Source: Paenibacillus sabinae T27
GTDB lineage: Bacteria > Bacillota > Bacilli > Paenibacillales > Paenibacillaceae
Direction of reading: 5' to 3'
NCBI RefSeq assembly: GCF_000612505.1
Contig: NZ_CP004078.1
Span: 4,921,001 to 4,985,000 of the forward strand
DNA: 64,000 bases
The position numbers and the translations under genes are program-made. Shown piece after piece: positions 1 to 8,666 of this stretch; positions within the stretch are counted from its first letter, which is position 1, and each line of letters starts with the position of its first letter. Below the pieces are notes generated by a model that was not told the origin of the DNA, did not search any database, and worked only from the letters and a program-made list of their open reading frames with translations.

Positions 1-102
1 CAGATGCCGGCCTTGCTGCTTCACCGGTTTCCTCCTGGCGGTAATAATAAATAGCAGGACGAAACGGATAAGCGCTGCACATTTTTACAGGAGGAACCTT
101 CG

Positions 103-1641
103 ATGAATCCAAGACGCAATAGTATGCATCCGATAAACAATAGTCCGCCCGCAGCCTTGCCGCATGACGCTCCCGAACGGAACCGTTCCGGACATTTCTT
201 CAGACGTCCTCTGAAATGGCCATTGGCAGCTATTTCCTTTCTTCTTCTCTGGCTGATCGGCGTCATAATTTATCATACACACAAGCCGCTGCCTCCCGGC
301 TTGTCGTTCGAAAGCCCGGTGTACCGTGTGAAGAATTTAACCTTATTGTATGATCTGACTTATCCCGATGGCAGTGCGAAAGGCAGGCAGGAGAGCGGCA
401 TTTTACCGCGAATGCTGCAAATCGTCGACGAATCCAGACAGTTCCTGATTGTCGATATGTTCCTGTTCAACAATTATACGCATAAAGGACAGCAGTTTCC
501 TCCGGTAAGCCGTACCCTCGCCGATAAGCTGATTGCCCACAAAACGAAATACCCCAGTATGGACATCGCGTTCATTACAGACGAAGTGAATACGAATTAC
601 GGCTCCGCCCCCAATGCCCTGCTCGAACAGATGAAGCAGGCGGGCATCAATGTCATCGTTACCAATGTCGATCCTTTGAGGGATTCGACCCCCGCCTACT
701 CCGCCGTGTGGCGCACATTCATCCAGTGGTTCGGGCAATCCGGTGAGGGCTGGGTTCCCAATCTGATGGCGAGCGGCGGACCTGACATTACCGTAAGGTC
801 CTATCTCAAGCTGCTGAACGTCAAGGCCAATCATCGAAAAGTCATCGTCAGCGAGCGGACCGCGCTGATCACTTCCGCCAATGTGCACGACGCAAGCGCC
901 TATAATTCCAATATCGCGTTTGAGGTGCAGGGACCTATCATCGCGGATATTGTGCGGACGGAGCAGGCCGCAGCCGATTTATCGGGAGCGGGTCCGCTGC
1001 TGAAGGCGCCGCCCTCCTTTCCGCAGTCTCCGGCTGACGGCGATGGTCCGGTGGACATCCGGTATCTAACGGAGGGGAAAATATACAAATATGCGCTCCA
1101 GGCTATCCGCGAGGCGTTGGAGGGAGATACGGTCTGGATGGGCATGTTCTATCTCGCCGACGAGGCCATCATCAACGAATTGGTAGGAGCCTCGAAACGC
1201 GGCGTGACCGTGCGGCTTCTGCTTGACCCGAACGAGAACGCTTTTGGCCGCAGCAAAATTGGCATTCCGAACCGCCCCGTTGCTCTGGAGCTGAACCGCC
1301 GGTCGGGCGGCAAAATATCCATCCGCTGGTATAACACGACCAAAGAACAGTACCATACCAAACTGCTCTTTGTGGATAAACCAGGCGGCAGATCGATTGC
1401 AATGGGGGGCTCCGCCAATTTTACGCCCCGCAATCTGGCCGATTATAATCTTGAGAATGATCTTTGGGCCGCTTTTGACCGCGATCAGCCGATTTATCGC
1501 CAGCTTGACGCCTATTTCAATCGTCTGTGGAACAATCAAGGAGCCGAGTACAGTCACCCGGCAAGCTACCAGGGTAAACTCACCTGGCTGAAATACGCTA
1601 TCATGCGCATTCAGAACGTATTGGGCTTGACGACGTACTGA
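103..1641 (+). CDS. Membrane-anchored phospholipase D-like protein
   Basis: A 512-residue protein of the phospholipase D/cardiolipin synthase superfamily, which cleaves or transfers phosphodiester groups. A single hydrophobic segment at about residues 45-65 follows a positively charged N-terminus, so the catalytic part should lie outside the membrane. Two HKD-type motifs are visible. The second is complete (HTKLLFVD, then GSANFT). The first reads HRKVIVSE, with Glu in place of the usual Asp, followed by TSANVHD. AGGAGG lies 8 bases before the ATG. The gene is convergent with the cardiolipin synthase gene downstream and no terminator is evident in the 52-bp gap. True cardiolipin synthases have two transmembrane helices and two canonical motifs, so this may be a phospholipase or phosphatidyltransferase of another specificity. 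Confidence 0.85.
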   Translation: MNPRRNSMHPINNSPPAALPHDAPERNRSGHFFRRPLKWPLAAISFLLLWLIGVIIYHTHKPLPPGLSFESPVYRVKNLTLLYDLTYPDGSAKGRQESGILPRMLQIVDESRQFLIVDMFLFNNYTHKGQQFPPVSRTLADKLIAHKTKYPSMDIAFITDEVNTNYGSAPNALLEQMKQAGINVIVTNVDPLRDSTPAYSAVWRTFIQWFGQSGEGWVPNLMASGGPDITVRSYLKLLNVKANHRKVIVSERTALITSANVHDASAYNSNIAFEVQGPIIADIVRTEQAAADLSGAGPLLKAPPSFPQSPADGDGPVDIRYLTEGKIYKYALQAIREALEGDTVWMGMFYLADEAIINELVGASKRGVTVRLLLDPNENAFGRSKIGIPNRPVALELNRRSGGKISIRWYNTTKEQYHTKLLFVDKPGGRSIAMGGSANFTPRNLADYNLENDLWAAFDRDQPIYRQLDAYFNRLWNNQGAEYSHPASYQGKLTWLKYAIMRIQNVLGLTTY

Positions 1642-1693
1642 CTATTTAGCGGTCACGGCGCTGCTCGTCAACGGAAAAATGATATGCCGCGCT

Positions 1694-3202
1694 TTACAGC
1701 AGCGGCGACAGCAGCCTAGCCGCCGACTCCAGCAGACGCTCCAGCAGACGCTTTTCCATAAATTTCTCGTGGATAATCTGCGAGGTGGACAGCAAATCCC
1801 GTTCAAAGTCGGCGACGATGCGCTTGACGCTATCGGTCTGCAGCAGCAGCGCATTGACCTCGAAGTTCAGATGGAAGCTGCGCATGTCCATATTAGCGGT
1901 GCCGATGGTGGCGATTTCGCCGTCTATAATAAGCAGCTTGGAATGAATAAACCCTTTTTCATACTCGAAAATTTTGACGCCAGCTTCCAGCAAAGCCGGG
2001 AAATAGGAATGGGATGCGAGAAACGGCAGCCACTTGTCAGGCTTGGCCGGGAATAGCAGGCGTACATCCAATCCCGATAGAGCAGCCACCTCCAGCGCCG
2101 TGTATATGTCCTCGTCAGGGATAAAATACGGCGTCGCAATCCACACCGACTTCTTGGCCGAGGTGATCATCGAGAAGAAAATATTTTTGAGGGTCCGCCT
2201 CTCGTTATCCGGGCCGCTTGCGATAATCTGGACCGCGCCGCCATCCCCCGTATAGCGAAGCTGCGGCGATAAATAGTCTTGCTCCAGAATCCGCTCGCCG
2301 GTCGTATGCATCCAGTCCAGCAGAAAAATAATCTGCATCGTCCGCACCGCTTCACCCCGCACCAGCATATGCGTGTCGCGCCAGAAGCCATACGTTTTGC
2401 TGCGGCTCAAATACTCATCCCCAACATTAAGCCCGCCCATAAAGCCGACATCGCCGTCGATGACCACGATTTTGCGGTGATTCCGGTAGTTGACCCGGCT
2501 GGAGAAAAAGCTCTTGGACCTGCCGTACGCCGCAACCTTCACCCCCGCGTCGCTCATCGCCTTCAGGAAGCTCTGAGACAGCTGTATGCTGCCCACGGCG
2601 TCATACATGAAGCGGACCTTGACGCCGGCGCGGGCTTTTTCAATCAGGATCTGCTGAATTCTTGTCCCGATTTCATCAGCGCGGAAAATATAATACTCCA
2701 TATGGATATGGTGCTTCGCCTGGCGCAGCTCCATCAGGAGCGTTCCGAACGTCTCCTCGCCATTGGTCAGCACCCGCGTCTCCGAAGAGAATGAGATGGG
2801 TGAACGCGCCAGACGCTGGGACAGGCCCAGCAGCTTGCGCTGAGTGGAATTGAACATCGACCAATCCTGATGCAGGCGCAGGGCGTCGTTCTCAATCCGC
2901 TCATAGGCCATCAGGTCGTGCTGGGCTTTTTTGTCGTATTTGCGGCGTTTGAAGACATTTTGCCCGAACAGAAAATAGAACACGAGCCCTACGACCGGAA
3001 TGAGCGCAAGCAGAAGAATCCACGCCATCGTCGACGACGGGTTGCGGTTCTCCATAAAAATGGCGAGTCCGATCGATACGACCGTCAACGTGGAAAAAAT
3101 ACTGATAATCGTCCCGCCGGTGCTTCCGAAAATGCCGAAGCCAAAATAGTAAAAGGCGAGCAAAGCTCCTATGATGATCGTTGACTGTATTCCTCTTCTC
3201 AT
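1694..3202 (-). CDS. cls: Cardiolipin synthase (PLD type)
   Basis: Cardiolipin synthase of 502 residues, joining two phosphatidylglycerol molecules into cardiolipin and glycerol at the membrane. Two N-terminal transmembrane helices (about residues 5-50) precede the PLDN-type linker containing FYFLFGQNVFKRRK. Both HKD motifs are canonical: HRKIVVIDGD with GGLNVGDEY, and HSKLLIIDGE with GTANMDMRSF. Length matches the usual 480-515. I place the start at the ATG preceded by GAGGTAAGG rather than one nine codons upstream that lacks a ribosome binding site. It converges on the other PLD protein. Family assignment is firm; which Cls paralogue it is cannot be told. Confidence 0.93.
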   Translation of the reverse strand: MRRGIQSTIIIGALLAFYYFGFGIFGSTGGTIISIFSTLTVVSIGLAIFMENRNPSSTMAWILLLALIPVVGLVFYFLFGQNVFKRRKYDKKAQHDLMAYERIENDALRLHQDWSMFNSTQRKLLGLSQRLARSPISFSSETRVLTNGEETFGTLLMELRQAKHHIHMEYYIFRADEIGTRIQQILIEKARAGVKVRFMYDAVGSIQLSQSFLKAMSDAGVKVAAYGRSKSFFSSRVNYRNHRKIVVIDGDVGFMGGLNVGDEYLSRSKTYGFWRDTHMLVRGEAVRTMQIIFLLDWMHTTGERILEQDYLSPQLRYTGDGGAVQIIASGPDNERRTLKNIFFSMITSAKKSVWIATPYFIPDEDIYTALEVAALSGLDVRLLFPAKPDKWLPFLASHSYFPALLEAGVKIFEYEKGFIHSKLLIIDGEIATIGTANMDMRSFHLNFEVNALLLQTDSVKRIVADFERDLLSTSQIIHEKFMEKRLLERLLESAARLLSPLL

Positions 3203-3385
3203 CGGCACCTTACCTCTACAATTAATCATAACAGCTATAGAATACCATCCTACATTTTACATGAAAGATGACTTTCTTCCTACAACTATCCTCTCCAAAA
3301 GGGAGATTACGACAAAACTGTAACCTGTAATCTGCCGTAGGATTGAAGAAAGCGCCGGACTCGCTCGCCATTTCGGAAAAAGAGC

Positions 3386-3425
3386 AAGAAGCCACCCGAC
3401 ACTGGCCCAGTGTTGGATGGCTTCT
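3386..3425 (-). terminator. Rho-independent terminator after gntK
   Basis: A long hairpin with outer arms AAGAAGCCA/TGGCTTCTT and inner arms ACACTGG/CCAGTGT lies 13 bases past the gluconokinase stop. Read on the minus strand, the stem is followed by a T-rich tract. Confidence 0.75.
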
Positions 3426-3437
3426 TTATTTCAAACG

Positions 3438-5042
3438 CTAAACCTTGCCCTGCATGGACACAAGCTCCGGAAACACCGGCTCCAGACGCCGGTAAACGTC
3501 CTTGAACAGCGGGTACAGCTTCTCATAGACGGCGCGGTTCGCATCGCTTGGAGCGTGGCTCCGCAGGATGCCGACGCGGTCGTCGGCTTCATCCAGCGAA
3601 TCCAGTGCTCCCGTCGCTATCATCGCCAGAAGCGCCGCGCCAAAAGCGGAGGCTTCAAAGCAGCCAGGGACATCGATCCGCAGGCCCGTAATATCGGAGA
3701 GCAGCCCCGTCCAGGCCGCGGACGAGGCGAACCCGCCCGAAGCGAGCATCCGCTCCGGCGGACTGGCCAGCCCGCTGAGCGTCTCCGTCACATCGTTCAC
3801 TGCGAACAGCACCCCTTCCAGCACGGCCCGGACGAAGTGCTGCCGGCCGTGGTGCAGGCCCGCGCCGGCAAATACGCCGCGGGCATCCGGGTTCCAGTAG
3901 GGAGCGCGTTCTCCGCTCAGGTAAGGAAGGAACAGCACGCCGCCTGCGCCGGGCGGCACCGTCATCGCCAGGTCAATCAACTCGTCGAGCGAGAGAAAGC
4001 CGGGCTGCCCCGGATCGATAGCGGCATGATGTCTTCCCCGCCGCTGCCTTCTCTCCGGATGCGCCCGGACGGCATCCCTTAGCGAAGGGCCGGGCTGGGC
4101 GCCGCCCATGAACTGCTCATTGAACCAGCGCAGGGCGACACCGCCGCTGCTGGTAGGGCCGCCGATCAGCCAGCGGTCTTCGCTGAACGGGTAGCAGAAC
4201 ATCCGGCCCTCCGGGTCTGTCATCGGCCGGGTCACGAACCGCCGGACCGCGCCGCCCCCGTCGATTGTAACGGCGGTGCTTCCGGGACTGGCCGCGCCGG
4301 AGCCGATGTTCGCGAGTGCGCCGTCGCTTGCTCCGACTACCCACTTTGTGCCGGGCGACAAGCCGAAGGCCGCCGCCATCTCGGGCTTCATTCCCCGCAG
4401 CACCTCGGTGACCGGCACAAGCTCGCCGAGGCGCTCTTTTCCGATTCCGGCCAGCTCCAGCGCTTCATCAGACCAGCCCCGCCCGGAGATGTCGAGCAGC
4501 CCGGTGGCCGCCGCCGTCGACACATCAAGCGCGTACACGCCAAAACATCGGTACAAAAGGTACTCTTTGATGGAGATGAATCTTGCCGCCGTTTCGAACA
4601 GCTCCGGCATGTTCTCCTTCCACCACAGCAGCTTGCCGAGCGGCGACATGGGATGGGCCGGGGTGCCTGTCAGCGCATACAATTCTGAAGCCGCTCCGCT
4701 GCGCTTCAATTCGGCCAACTGGGTGACGCTGCGGTTATCCGCCCAGGTGAGCAGCGGCGTCAGCGGCATGCCGTCCTTGTCCACCGCCATCAGACTGTGC
4801 ATGGCCGCGCTGACCCCCACAGCCTCGATGTCCTCCGGCCTGACCCCGCCGCTCGTCATTGCCCGGCGGAACGCCAGGGCAACGGCATCCATAATCTCCT
4901 GAGGGCGCTGCTCCGCCCTTCCCGGCTCGGGAACAAGAAGCGTGTAGGCCGCCTTGCCCTGCCCGCGGATTTTGCCGTGTCTTTCGAACAGAAACACCTT
5001 CGCGCTTGTAGTGCCGATATCCAGCCCGACGAATAGCCCCAT
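3438..5042 (-). CDS. gntK: Gluconokinase, FGGY carbohydrate kinase family
   Basis: A 534-residue FGGY kinase best matching gluconokinase, which makes 6-phosphogluconate from gluconate and ATP. The N-terminal phosphate-binding motif GLDIGTTSAKVFLF, the AAMHS and TWADNRS substrate-region motifs, PAHPMSPLGK, IKEYLLYR and the C-terminal ASGGFASS adenosine motif are in the order seen in Bacillus GntK. The protein is about 20 residues longer because of an Arg/His-rich insertion near residue 335. The start chosen is the second ATG, with GGAGGAGG about 8 bases upstream. No gluconate permease or GntR regulator is adjacent, so it is an orphan kinase here. Xylulose as the substrate is a less likely alternative. 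Confidence 0.83.
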   Translation of the reverse strand: MGLFVGLDIGTTSAKVFLFERHGKIRGQGKAAYTLLVPEPGRAEQRPQEIMDAVALAFRRAMTSGGVRPEDIEAVGVSAAMHSLMAVDKDGMPLTPLLTWADNRSVTQLAELKRSGAASELYALTGTPAHPMSPLGKLLWWKENMPELFETAARFISIKEYLLYRCFGVYALDVSTAAATGLLDISGRGWSDEALELAGIGKERLGELVPVTEVLRGMKPEMAAAFGLSPGTKWVVGASDGALANIGSGAASPGSTAVTIDGGGAVRRFVTRPMTDPEGRMFCYPFSEDRWLIGGPTSSGGVALRWFNEQFMGGAQPGPSLRDAVRAHPERRQRRGRHHAAIDPGQPGFLSLDELIDLAMTVPPGAGGVLFLPYLSGERAPYWNPDARGVFAGAGLHHGRQHFVRAVLEGVLFAVNDVTETLSGLASPPERMLASGGFASSAAWTGLLSDITGLRIDVPGCFEASAFGAALLAMIATGALDSLDEADDRVGILRSHAPSDANRAVYEKLYPLFKDVYRRLEPVFPELVSMQGKV

Positions 5043-5238
5043 GTCCATCCTCCTCCCAGTTACATGAGTCTATTATACACCTTCTCCCGAGGATTCCCGT
5101 ATAGCTCCGGGCCACTCAAAACAGCAAAATCCGTAAGGATGACCGCGGTCAAAGGCTTGAGAGAAAGATCATTTTTAACATCGGATGAATCTGAGAAACT
5201 TGTTCCTACAGCAGCTAGGTGTTATCGGCTCTGAAATA

Positions 5239-5255
5239 TAGGATGGCCTATCCTA
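5239..5255. promoter_or_regulatory. Palindrome upstream of the CDP-alcohol phosphatidyltransferase gene
   Basis: TAGGAT-GGCCT-ATCCTA, a 6-bp inverted repeat with a 5-bp spacer, ends 16 bases before the start codon. It could be an operator or a small hairpin in the leader. No regulator can be assigned. Confidence 0.35.
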
Positions 5256-5271
5256 ACCTGAACGGGGTGGC

Positions 5272-5805
5272 GTGATGAAAATGATTCCAAATGGGATATC
5301 GTGCAGCCGAATGATTTTGGTTTTGAGTTTGCTTGCAGTTAAGCCGCTGAGCGCAGCCTTTTACGTCATCTATGCGGTTTGCGGTCTGAGCGATATGGTA
5401 GACGGATGGATTGCCCGAAAGACAGGGACAACGAGCAGACTTGGCGAAAAGCTTGATTCCCTGGCCGACCTCATCATGACAGGCGTATTATTCATCAGGC
5501 TGTATCCCCTCATCGATCCTCCGGCCGAAATTATCGTTTGGGTGGTCTGCATTGGACTAATCCGATTGGTTTCGATGGCCGTTACGCTGAAAAAATATAA
5601 CACCTTCGCCATCCTCCACACCTACGGGAATAAAATCACCGGCATGCTGCTGTTTCTGTTCCCCTTCCCGCTCCCCTATATTCATTCAGCGGTGCTGATG
5701 AGTATCCTGTGTGCTGCAGCCAGCCTATCGGCCATCGAGGAATTAATCATTCACCTGACATCAGACAAGCTGGAAGGAAACCGAAAGAGCCTATTCACGA
5801 AATGA
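5272..5805 (+). CDS. CDP-alcohol phosphatidyltransferase family protein
   Basis: A 177-residue integral membrane enzyme that moves a phosphatidyl group from CDP-diacylglycerol to an alcohol. The signature DG-x2-AR-x8-G-x3-D-x3-D is complete, from DGWIAR through GEKLDSLAD, so the metal-binding aspartates are intact. The rest is hydrophobic, consistent with about five helices. The start is GTG at 5272 or the ATG three bases later; GGGGTGG precedes both. It stands alone between divergent or convergent neighbours, so the acceptor (glycerol phosphate, serine or another alcohol) cannot be inferred. Phosphatidylglycerophosphate synthase-like is the best guess. Confidence 0.85.
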   Translation: MMKMIPNGISCSRMILVLSLLAVKPLSAAFYVIYAVCGLSDMVDGWIARKTGTTSRLGEKLDSLADLIMTGVLFIRLYPLIDPPAEIIVWVVCIGLIRLVSMAVTLKKYNTFAILHTYGNKITGMLLFLFPFPLPYIHSAVLMSILCAAASLSAIEELIIHLTSDKLEGNRKSLFTK

Positions 5806-5830
5806 CCTCACTACTATAACTCGGGGGAAA

Positions 5831-5858
5831 ACAAAAAAAAACGCCCGGATTTCCGGGC
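5831..5858 (-). terminator. Terminator after the TorD-family gene
   Basis: GCCCGG-ATTT-CCGGGC hairpin. On the minus strand it is followed at once by GT and nine Ts, a strong intrinsic terminator 10 bases past the torD stop. It may also stop the convergent plus-strand gene. Confidence 0.9.
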
Positions 5859-5867
5859 ATCTTGTTC

Positions 5868-6584
5868 TTAAACAACCGCGACTGAGGGGCGGTGCTGAAC
5901 CACAGCAGGGGCGCTCTCCAGCGAAGCTCTCCAGGACTGCAGCATATGAAGGTCGTAGGGCAGAAACTCCTTCAGCATCCGGGACAATCCCAGATACAGC
6001 GGACTGTTCGTCGCCGCCTCCAGTCTTTCGCAGAATTCCGGAATCCAGAGCAGCAGATGCTCCCGCAAAAATTGCTCCTGGATGTCCAGCAGCTCCATAG
6101 CACTCTTGGCGGAAAAACTGTTGAACAGCATCCGCTCGTGCTGCACGGCCATGAACTCCAGCTCGATAGCAATGTGATCATCGGCCTCGTCGCCGCATTT
6201 TTTGAACACGATGCCTGCGGAAGCATACACGTCGGAAAGCACGTTGCAGAACTCCTCCGCTTCTCCGAGAAGGGCCGCTTCTCTTGGCTTAAAGCCGGCC
6301 ACGGCTTCGTCGCGCATCAGCCGGTCGTATTCCGCAGCTTCCGCCTCGCAGACCTGAAGAAGATCCTCCGGCTTCTGGCCGCACAAATAGCGCTTCAGCT
6401 CGCGCCCCCCTTCGGACATCTCGGCCGCAGCGCCGATTTGGCGATTCCGGCCCCACTGCGCGATTAGCGACAGGGTCGGTTTTCTTCCGAAAAAATCAGT
6501 AAACAGCTGGTATATGAATCCCCTGCTTCCCAGCCAACGTTTGAAGGCTTCCGAAACTTCCAGGGAAGGAACGGTCATATGCAT
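5868..6584 (-). CDS. TorD/DmsD/NarJ-family molybdoenzyme chaperone
   Basis: An all-helical cytoplasmic chaperone of 238 residues that in this family binds the signal peptide or apo-form of a molybdopterin oxidoreductase before cofactor insertion. The family hallmark DHIAIELEFM, at about residues 140-149, is clear, as is the C-terminal LPYDLHML. The start ATG has GGGGG 8 bases upstream. It is divergent from moaA, and the window also carries mobA and a molybdopterin oxidoreductase, supporting a role in molybdoenzyme maturation. Its client is not adjacent; the oxidoreductase at 22.4-24.4 kb has no Tat signal, so the client may lie outside the window. The leader is structured (see 6602-6721). Confidence 0.82.
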   Translation of the reverse strand: MHMTVPSLEVSEAFKRWLGSRGFIYQLFTDFFGRKPTLSLIAQWGRNRQIGAAAEMSEGGRELKRYLCGQKPEDLLQVCEAEAAEYDRLMRDEAVAGFKPREAALLGEAEEFCNVLSDVYASAGIVFKKCGDEADDHIAIELEFMAVQHERMLFNSFSAKSAMELLDIQEQFLREHLLLWIPEFCERLEAATNSPLYLGLSRMLKEFLPYDLHMLQSWRASLESAPAVVQHRPSVAVV

Positions 6585-6601
6585 TAGTAAATCCCCCTTG
6601 T

Positions 6602-6721
6602 AAGGTTGATCCGTACCGTACAGCCCGGAGGCTGCTCCTTACGGACTCATCGTTGTCTTTCTCTGCTTTGTGAATAGAGCGTGCACCCCCGGGAAAATCG
6701 TACGGGCTGTGCCGCGAACCT
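6602..6721 (-). promoter_or_regulatory. Structured 5' leader of the torD-family gene, riboswitch candidate
   Basis: The 120 bases upstream of the ribosome binding site can fold on the minus strand. An outer 5-bp helix pairs AGGTT with AACCT (plus-strand arms 6603-6607 and 6717-6721). An 8-bp helix pairs ACAGCCCG with CGGGCTGT (6620-6627 and 6703-6710). Inside, TCC-GTAA-GGA forms a GNRA-capped hairpin. One strand of the 8-bp helix can instead form a local hairpin, CAGCC-TCCG-GGCTG, so two folds compete. A molybdenum-cofactor riboswitch is an attractive idea given torD and moaA, but I cannot match the consensus by eye. Confidence 0.45.
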
Positions 6722-6993
6722 ACCACATTTTACTACGTTCTTCCGATAATTAAAAGTTATCACGGTTTGATGGTTTCATTATAGCCCAAAATGAAAACGC
6801 TTTTCGTGAGCAATTTATGGCGGATTCCCTTCATTTGTCGCATTACTGTCAAATTTAAATTCCCAGCTTGGCTGGACTTGGGATAGTCGTGATAATATAT
6901 AGAGAATCGTCAAAAGTCCAAGATTGACGTCACTGTTATCATTCTTTAAAATTTGAAATAAAATCACCGTGCAACGAAAGGGGACAACTCATA
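6722..6993. promoter_or_regulatory. Divergent torD/moaA promoter region
   Basis: Gene-free stretch between the torD leader and moaA. For torD, a minus-strand TAAAAT (6727-6732) lies just upstream of the structured leader, with an inverted repeat GATAA-N7-TTATC (6745-6761) where its -35 would be. For moaA, GTGATAATATATA at 6889-6901 gives possible -10 boxes without a convincing -35. Both sites contain the half-element GTGATAA also found in the focA and nox operators. moaA has GGGGAC about 11 bases before its ATG. Nothing else is recognised. Confidence 0.35.
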
Positions 6994-7996
6994 ATGGAAC
7001 TGCTGACCGACCCTTTTGGGCGCGTTCATGATTATATGCGTATTTCGGTTACGGACCGCTGCAATCTGCGCTGTATCTATTGCATGCCCGCGGAAGGCAT
7101 GGTATTTCAGCCACATGACGAGATCATGAGCTATGAGGAAATCGCCTCCGTCGTGAAGGCACTGGCCCCCGCCGGGCTGCGCAAGGTGCGCCTTACCGGC
7201 GGCGAGCCGCTGGTCCGCAAGGATCTGGAGCGCCTGGTCGCCATGCTGTCCTCCATTCCGGGCATCGAGGATCTGTCGCTCACCACCAACGGCCTGCTGC
7301 TGCCCGCCAAAGCGGCCGCGCTGAAAGCCGCCGGCTTGTCGAGGGTGAACATCAGCATAGATTCCTTGCGGCAGGACCGGTTCTCCATGATTACACGCGG
7401 CGGAGAAGTCGCCAAGGTGCTGAAGGGGATCGAGGCGGCCGAGGCGGCGGGACTCTCGCCCATCAAGCTGAACGTCGTCCTTATGAAAGGCATCAACGAC
7501 GACGAGATCAAGGATTTTATCGCTCTTACCCGGAATAGTCCGCTGAATGTGCGGTTTATCGAATATATGCCGATCGGCAGCGCAACTGACGCCTGGCGGC
7601 AGACCTATCTGCCGCTGGAAAGAGTGCTCGAAGCCTGCCGCGAGGCCGGATGGGAAACCGAGGAAGCGCAACCGCCCGCCGGGAACGGCCCGTCCCAGGA
7701 CAGACGCGTCATCGGCGCCAAAGGCACATTCGGTCTGATTCATCCGGTTAGCGAGCATTTTTGCGATAACTGCAACCGGCTGCGCCTTACGGCCGACGGG
7801 CACATCAAGGCTTGTCTGTATTGGTCCGACGAATATAACGTGCGTCCGCTGGCGGGAGACCCGGAAGCGGTGCGCGCGTTATTCCGCAAGGCGCTGGGGA
7901 ACAAGCCCAAAACCCACGAAATGGCGCTGGCGCTTGAGAAAAAAAGCCCAGAGCCACACGCCTACGACCCGCCGCATGTCGCAAATCGGCGGTTAA
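6994..7996 (+). CDS. moaA: GTP 3',8-cyclase MoaA, with apparent frameshift near the 3' end
   Basis: Radical-SAM enzyme making the first intermediate of molybdopterin from GTP. The SAM-cluster motif CNLRCIYC (Cys 23, 27, 30), TGGEPLVR, and the C-terminal cluster CDNCNRLRL with a third Cys near residue 274 are all present. In the literal reading frame the expected C-terminal Gly-Gly is missing and translation continues to 8676 through the antisense of the next gene. In the +1 frame after a run of seven A (7939-7945), the sequence reads RRMSQIGG and stops at 7994-7996, the normal MoaA end, giving 333 residues. I therefore annotate 6994-7996 with a one-base frameshift. It may be a sequencing error, a true lesion, or slippage. 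Confidence 0.85.
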
Positions 7997-8610
7997 ACCG
8001 TAAGCGCGGCCCACAGCTGCCAGACCATATAGCCTGCCATTCCCCAGAGGAGCAGTGCCGAAAATATGTTCAGCAGCCGCACCAGCCGTCCGGAAGGATC
8101 GGCCTTGCCGAGCGCCCTGCCGCCGGCGGACAGGCCCATGAACCACAGCCACGATACCCCGGCGGCCGCGGCGGCGAACGTCCAGCGGTCGGCGGCTCCA
8201 TACTGCAGGGAGCTTGTTCCGATTACGCCCACTGTGTCCATCAGTGCATGCGGGTTCAGCAGCGACACCGACAGCGCATAGCCTACCTGTTCCCTCACCG
8301 GAAGAACGGCTGCCTGTTCGCCCGCGTGCCTCTCCCGCAGAATTTTCTGGCCCATTATGACCAAAAAGACGGCCCCCGCCCCGTAAATGAAAGGGGTGAG
8401 CCAATGGAGCGACAGCACCGCCAGGGATACTCCCCCTACGGCTGCGAAGATCAGCAGTGTGTCGCACAGCGCCGCCGTGACCACAACGGGCAGAGCACCA
8501 ATATATCGGGCCTGCAGCGCGCCCTGGTTGAATACAAAAATATTCTGCGCCCCAAGCGGCAGAATAAGGCCAACGGCCAAAATAACCCCATGAATAATAA
8601 CGTCCACCAA
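7993..8610 (-). CDS. LysE/ArgO-family amino acid exporter
   Basis: A 205-residue inner-membrane exporter with about six hydrophobic segments. The family start [19 protein letters not shown], the AALCDTLLI motif and [11 protein letters not shown] are characteristic of LysE/ArgO proteins, which export arginine or lysine. The start is TTG (or GTG one codon later), with GGGAGGG 8 bases upstream. Its stop codon overlaps the corrected moaA stop on the other strand. The divergently placed MocR-type regulator is a likely controller. The substrate is unproven. Confidence 0.87.
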   Translation of the reverse strand: MVDVIIHGVILAVGLILPLGAQNIFVFNQGALQARYIGALPVVVTAALCDTLLIFAAVGGVSLAVLSLHWLTPFIYGAGAVFLVIMGQKILRERHAGEQAAVLPVREQVGYALSVSLLNPHALMDTVGVIGTSSLQYGAADRWTFAAAAAGVSWLWFMGLSAGGRALGKADPSGRLVRLLNIFSALLLWGMAGYMVWQLWAALTV

Positions 8611-8632
8611 GTGTTATCCCTCCCGGCTGTTT

Positions 8633-8666
8633 GCGCCGCGGCCATAAGCGCCGCGGCTTTTTTTTG
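8633..8666 (+). terminator. Plus-strand terminator lying beyond argO
   Basis: GCCGCGGC repeated around a 7-base loop forms a perfect 8-bp stem followed by nine Ts on the plus strand. The only plus-strand gene upstream is moaA, 640 bp away, with the exporter gene in between on the other strand. moaA has no terminator nearer its stop, so its mRNA probably runs antisense through the whole exporter gene and ends here. Confidence 0.8.

Noticed and set aside
6602..6721. Hammerhead ribozyme
   Set aside because: The torD leader contains GATGAGTCCGTAAGGA, resembling part of the hammerhead core, but the upstream CU and the required CGAAAC segment are missing.
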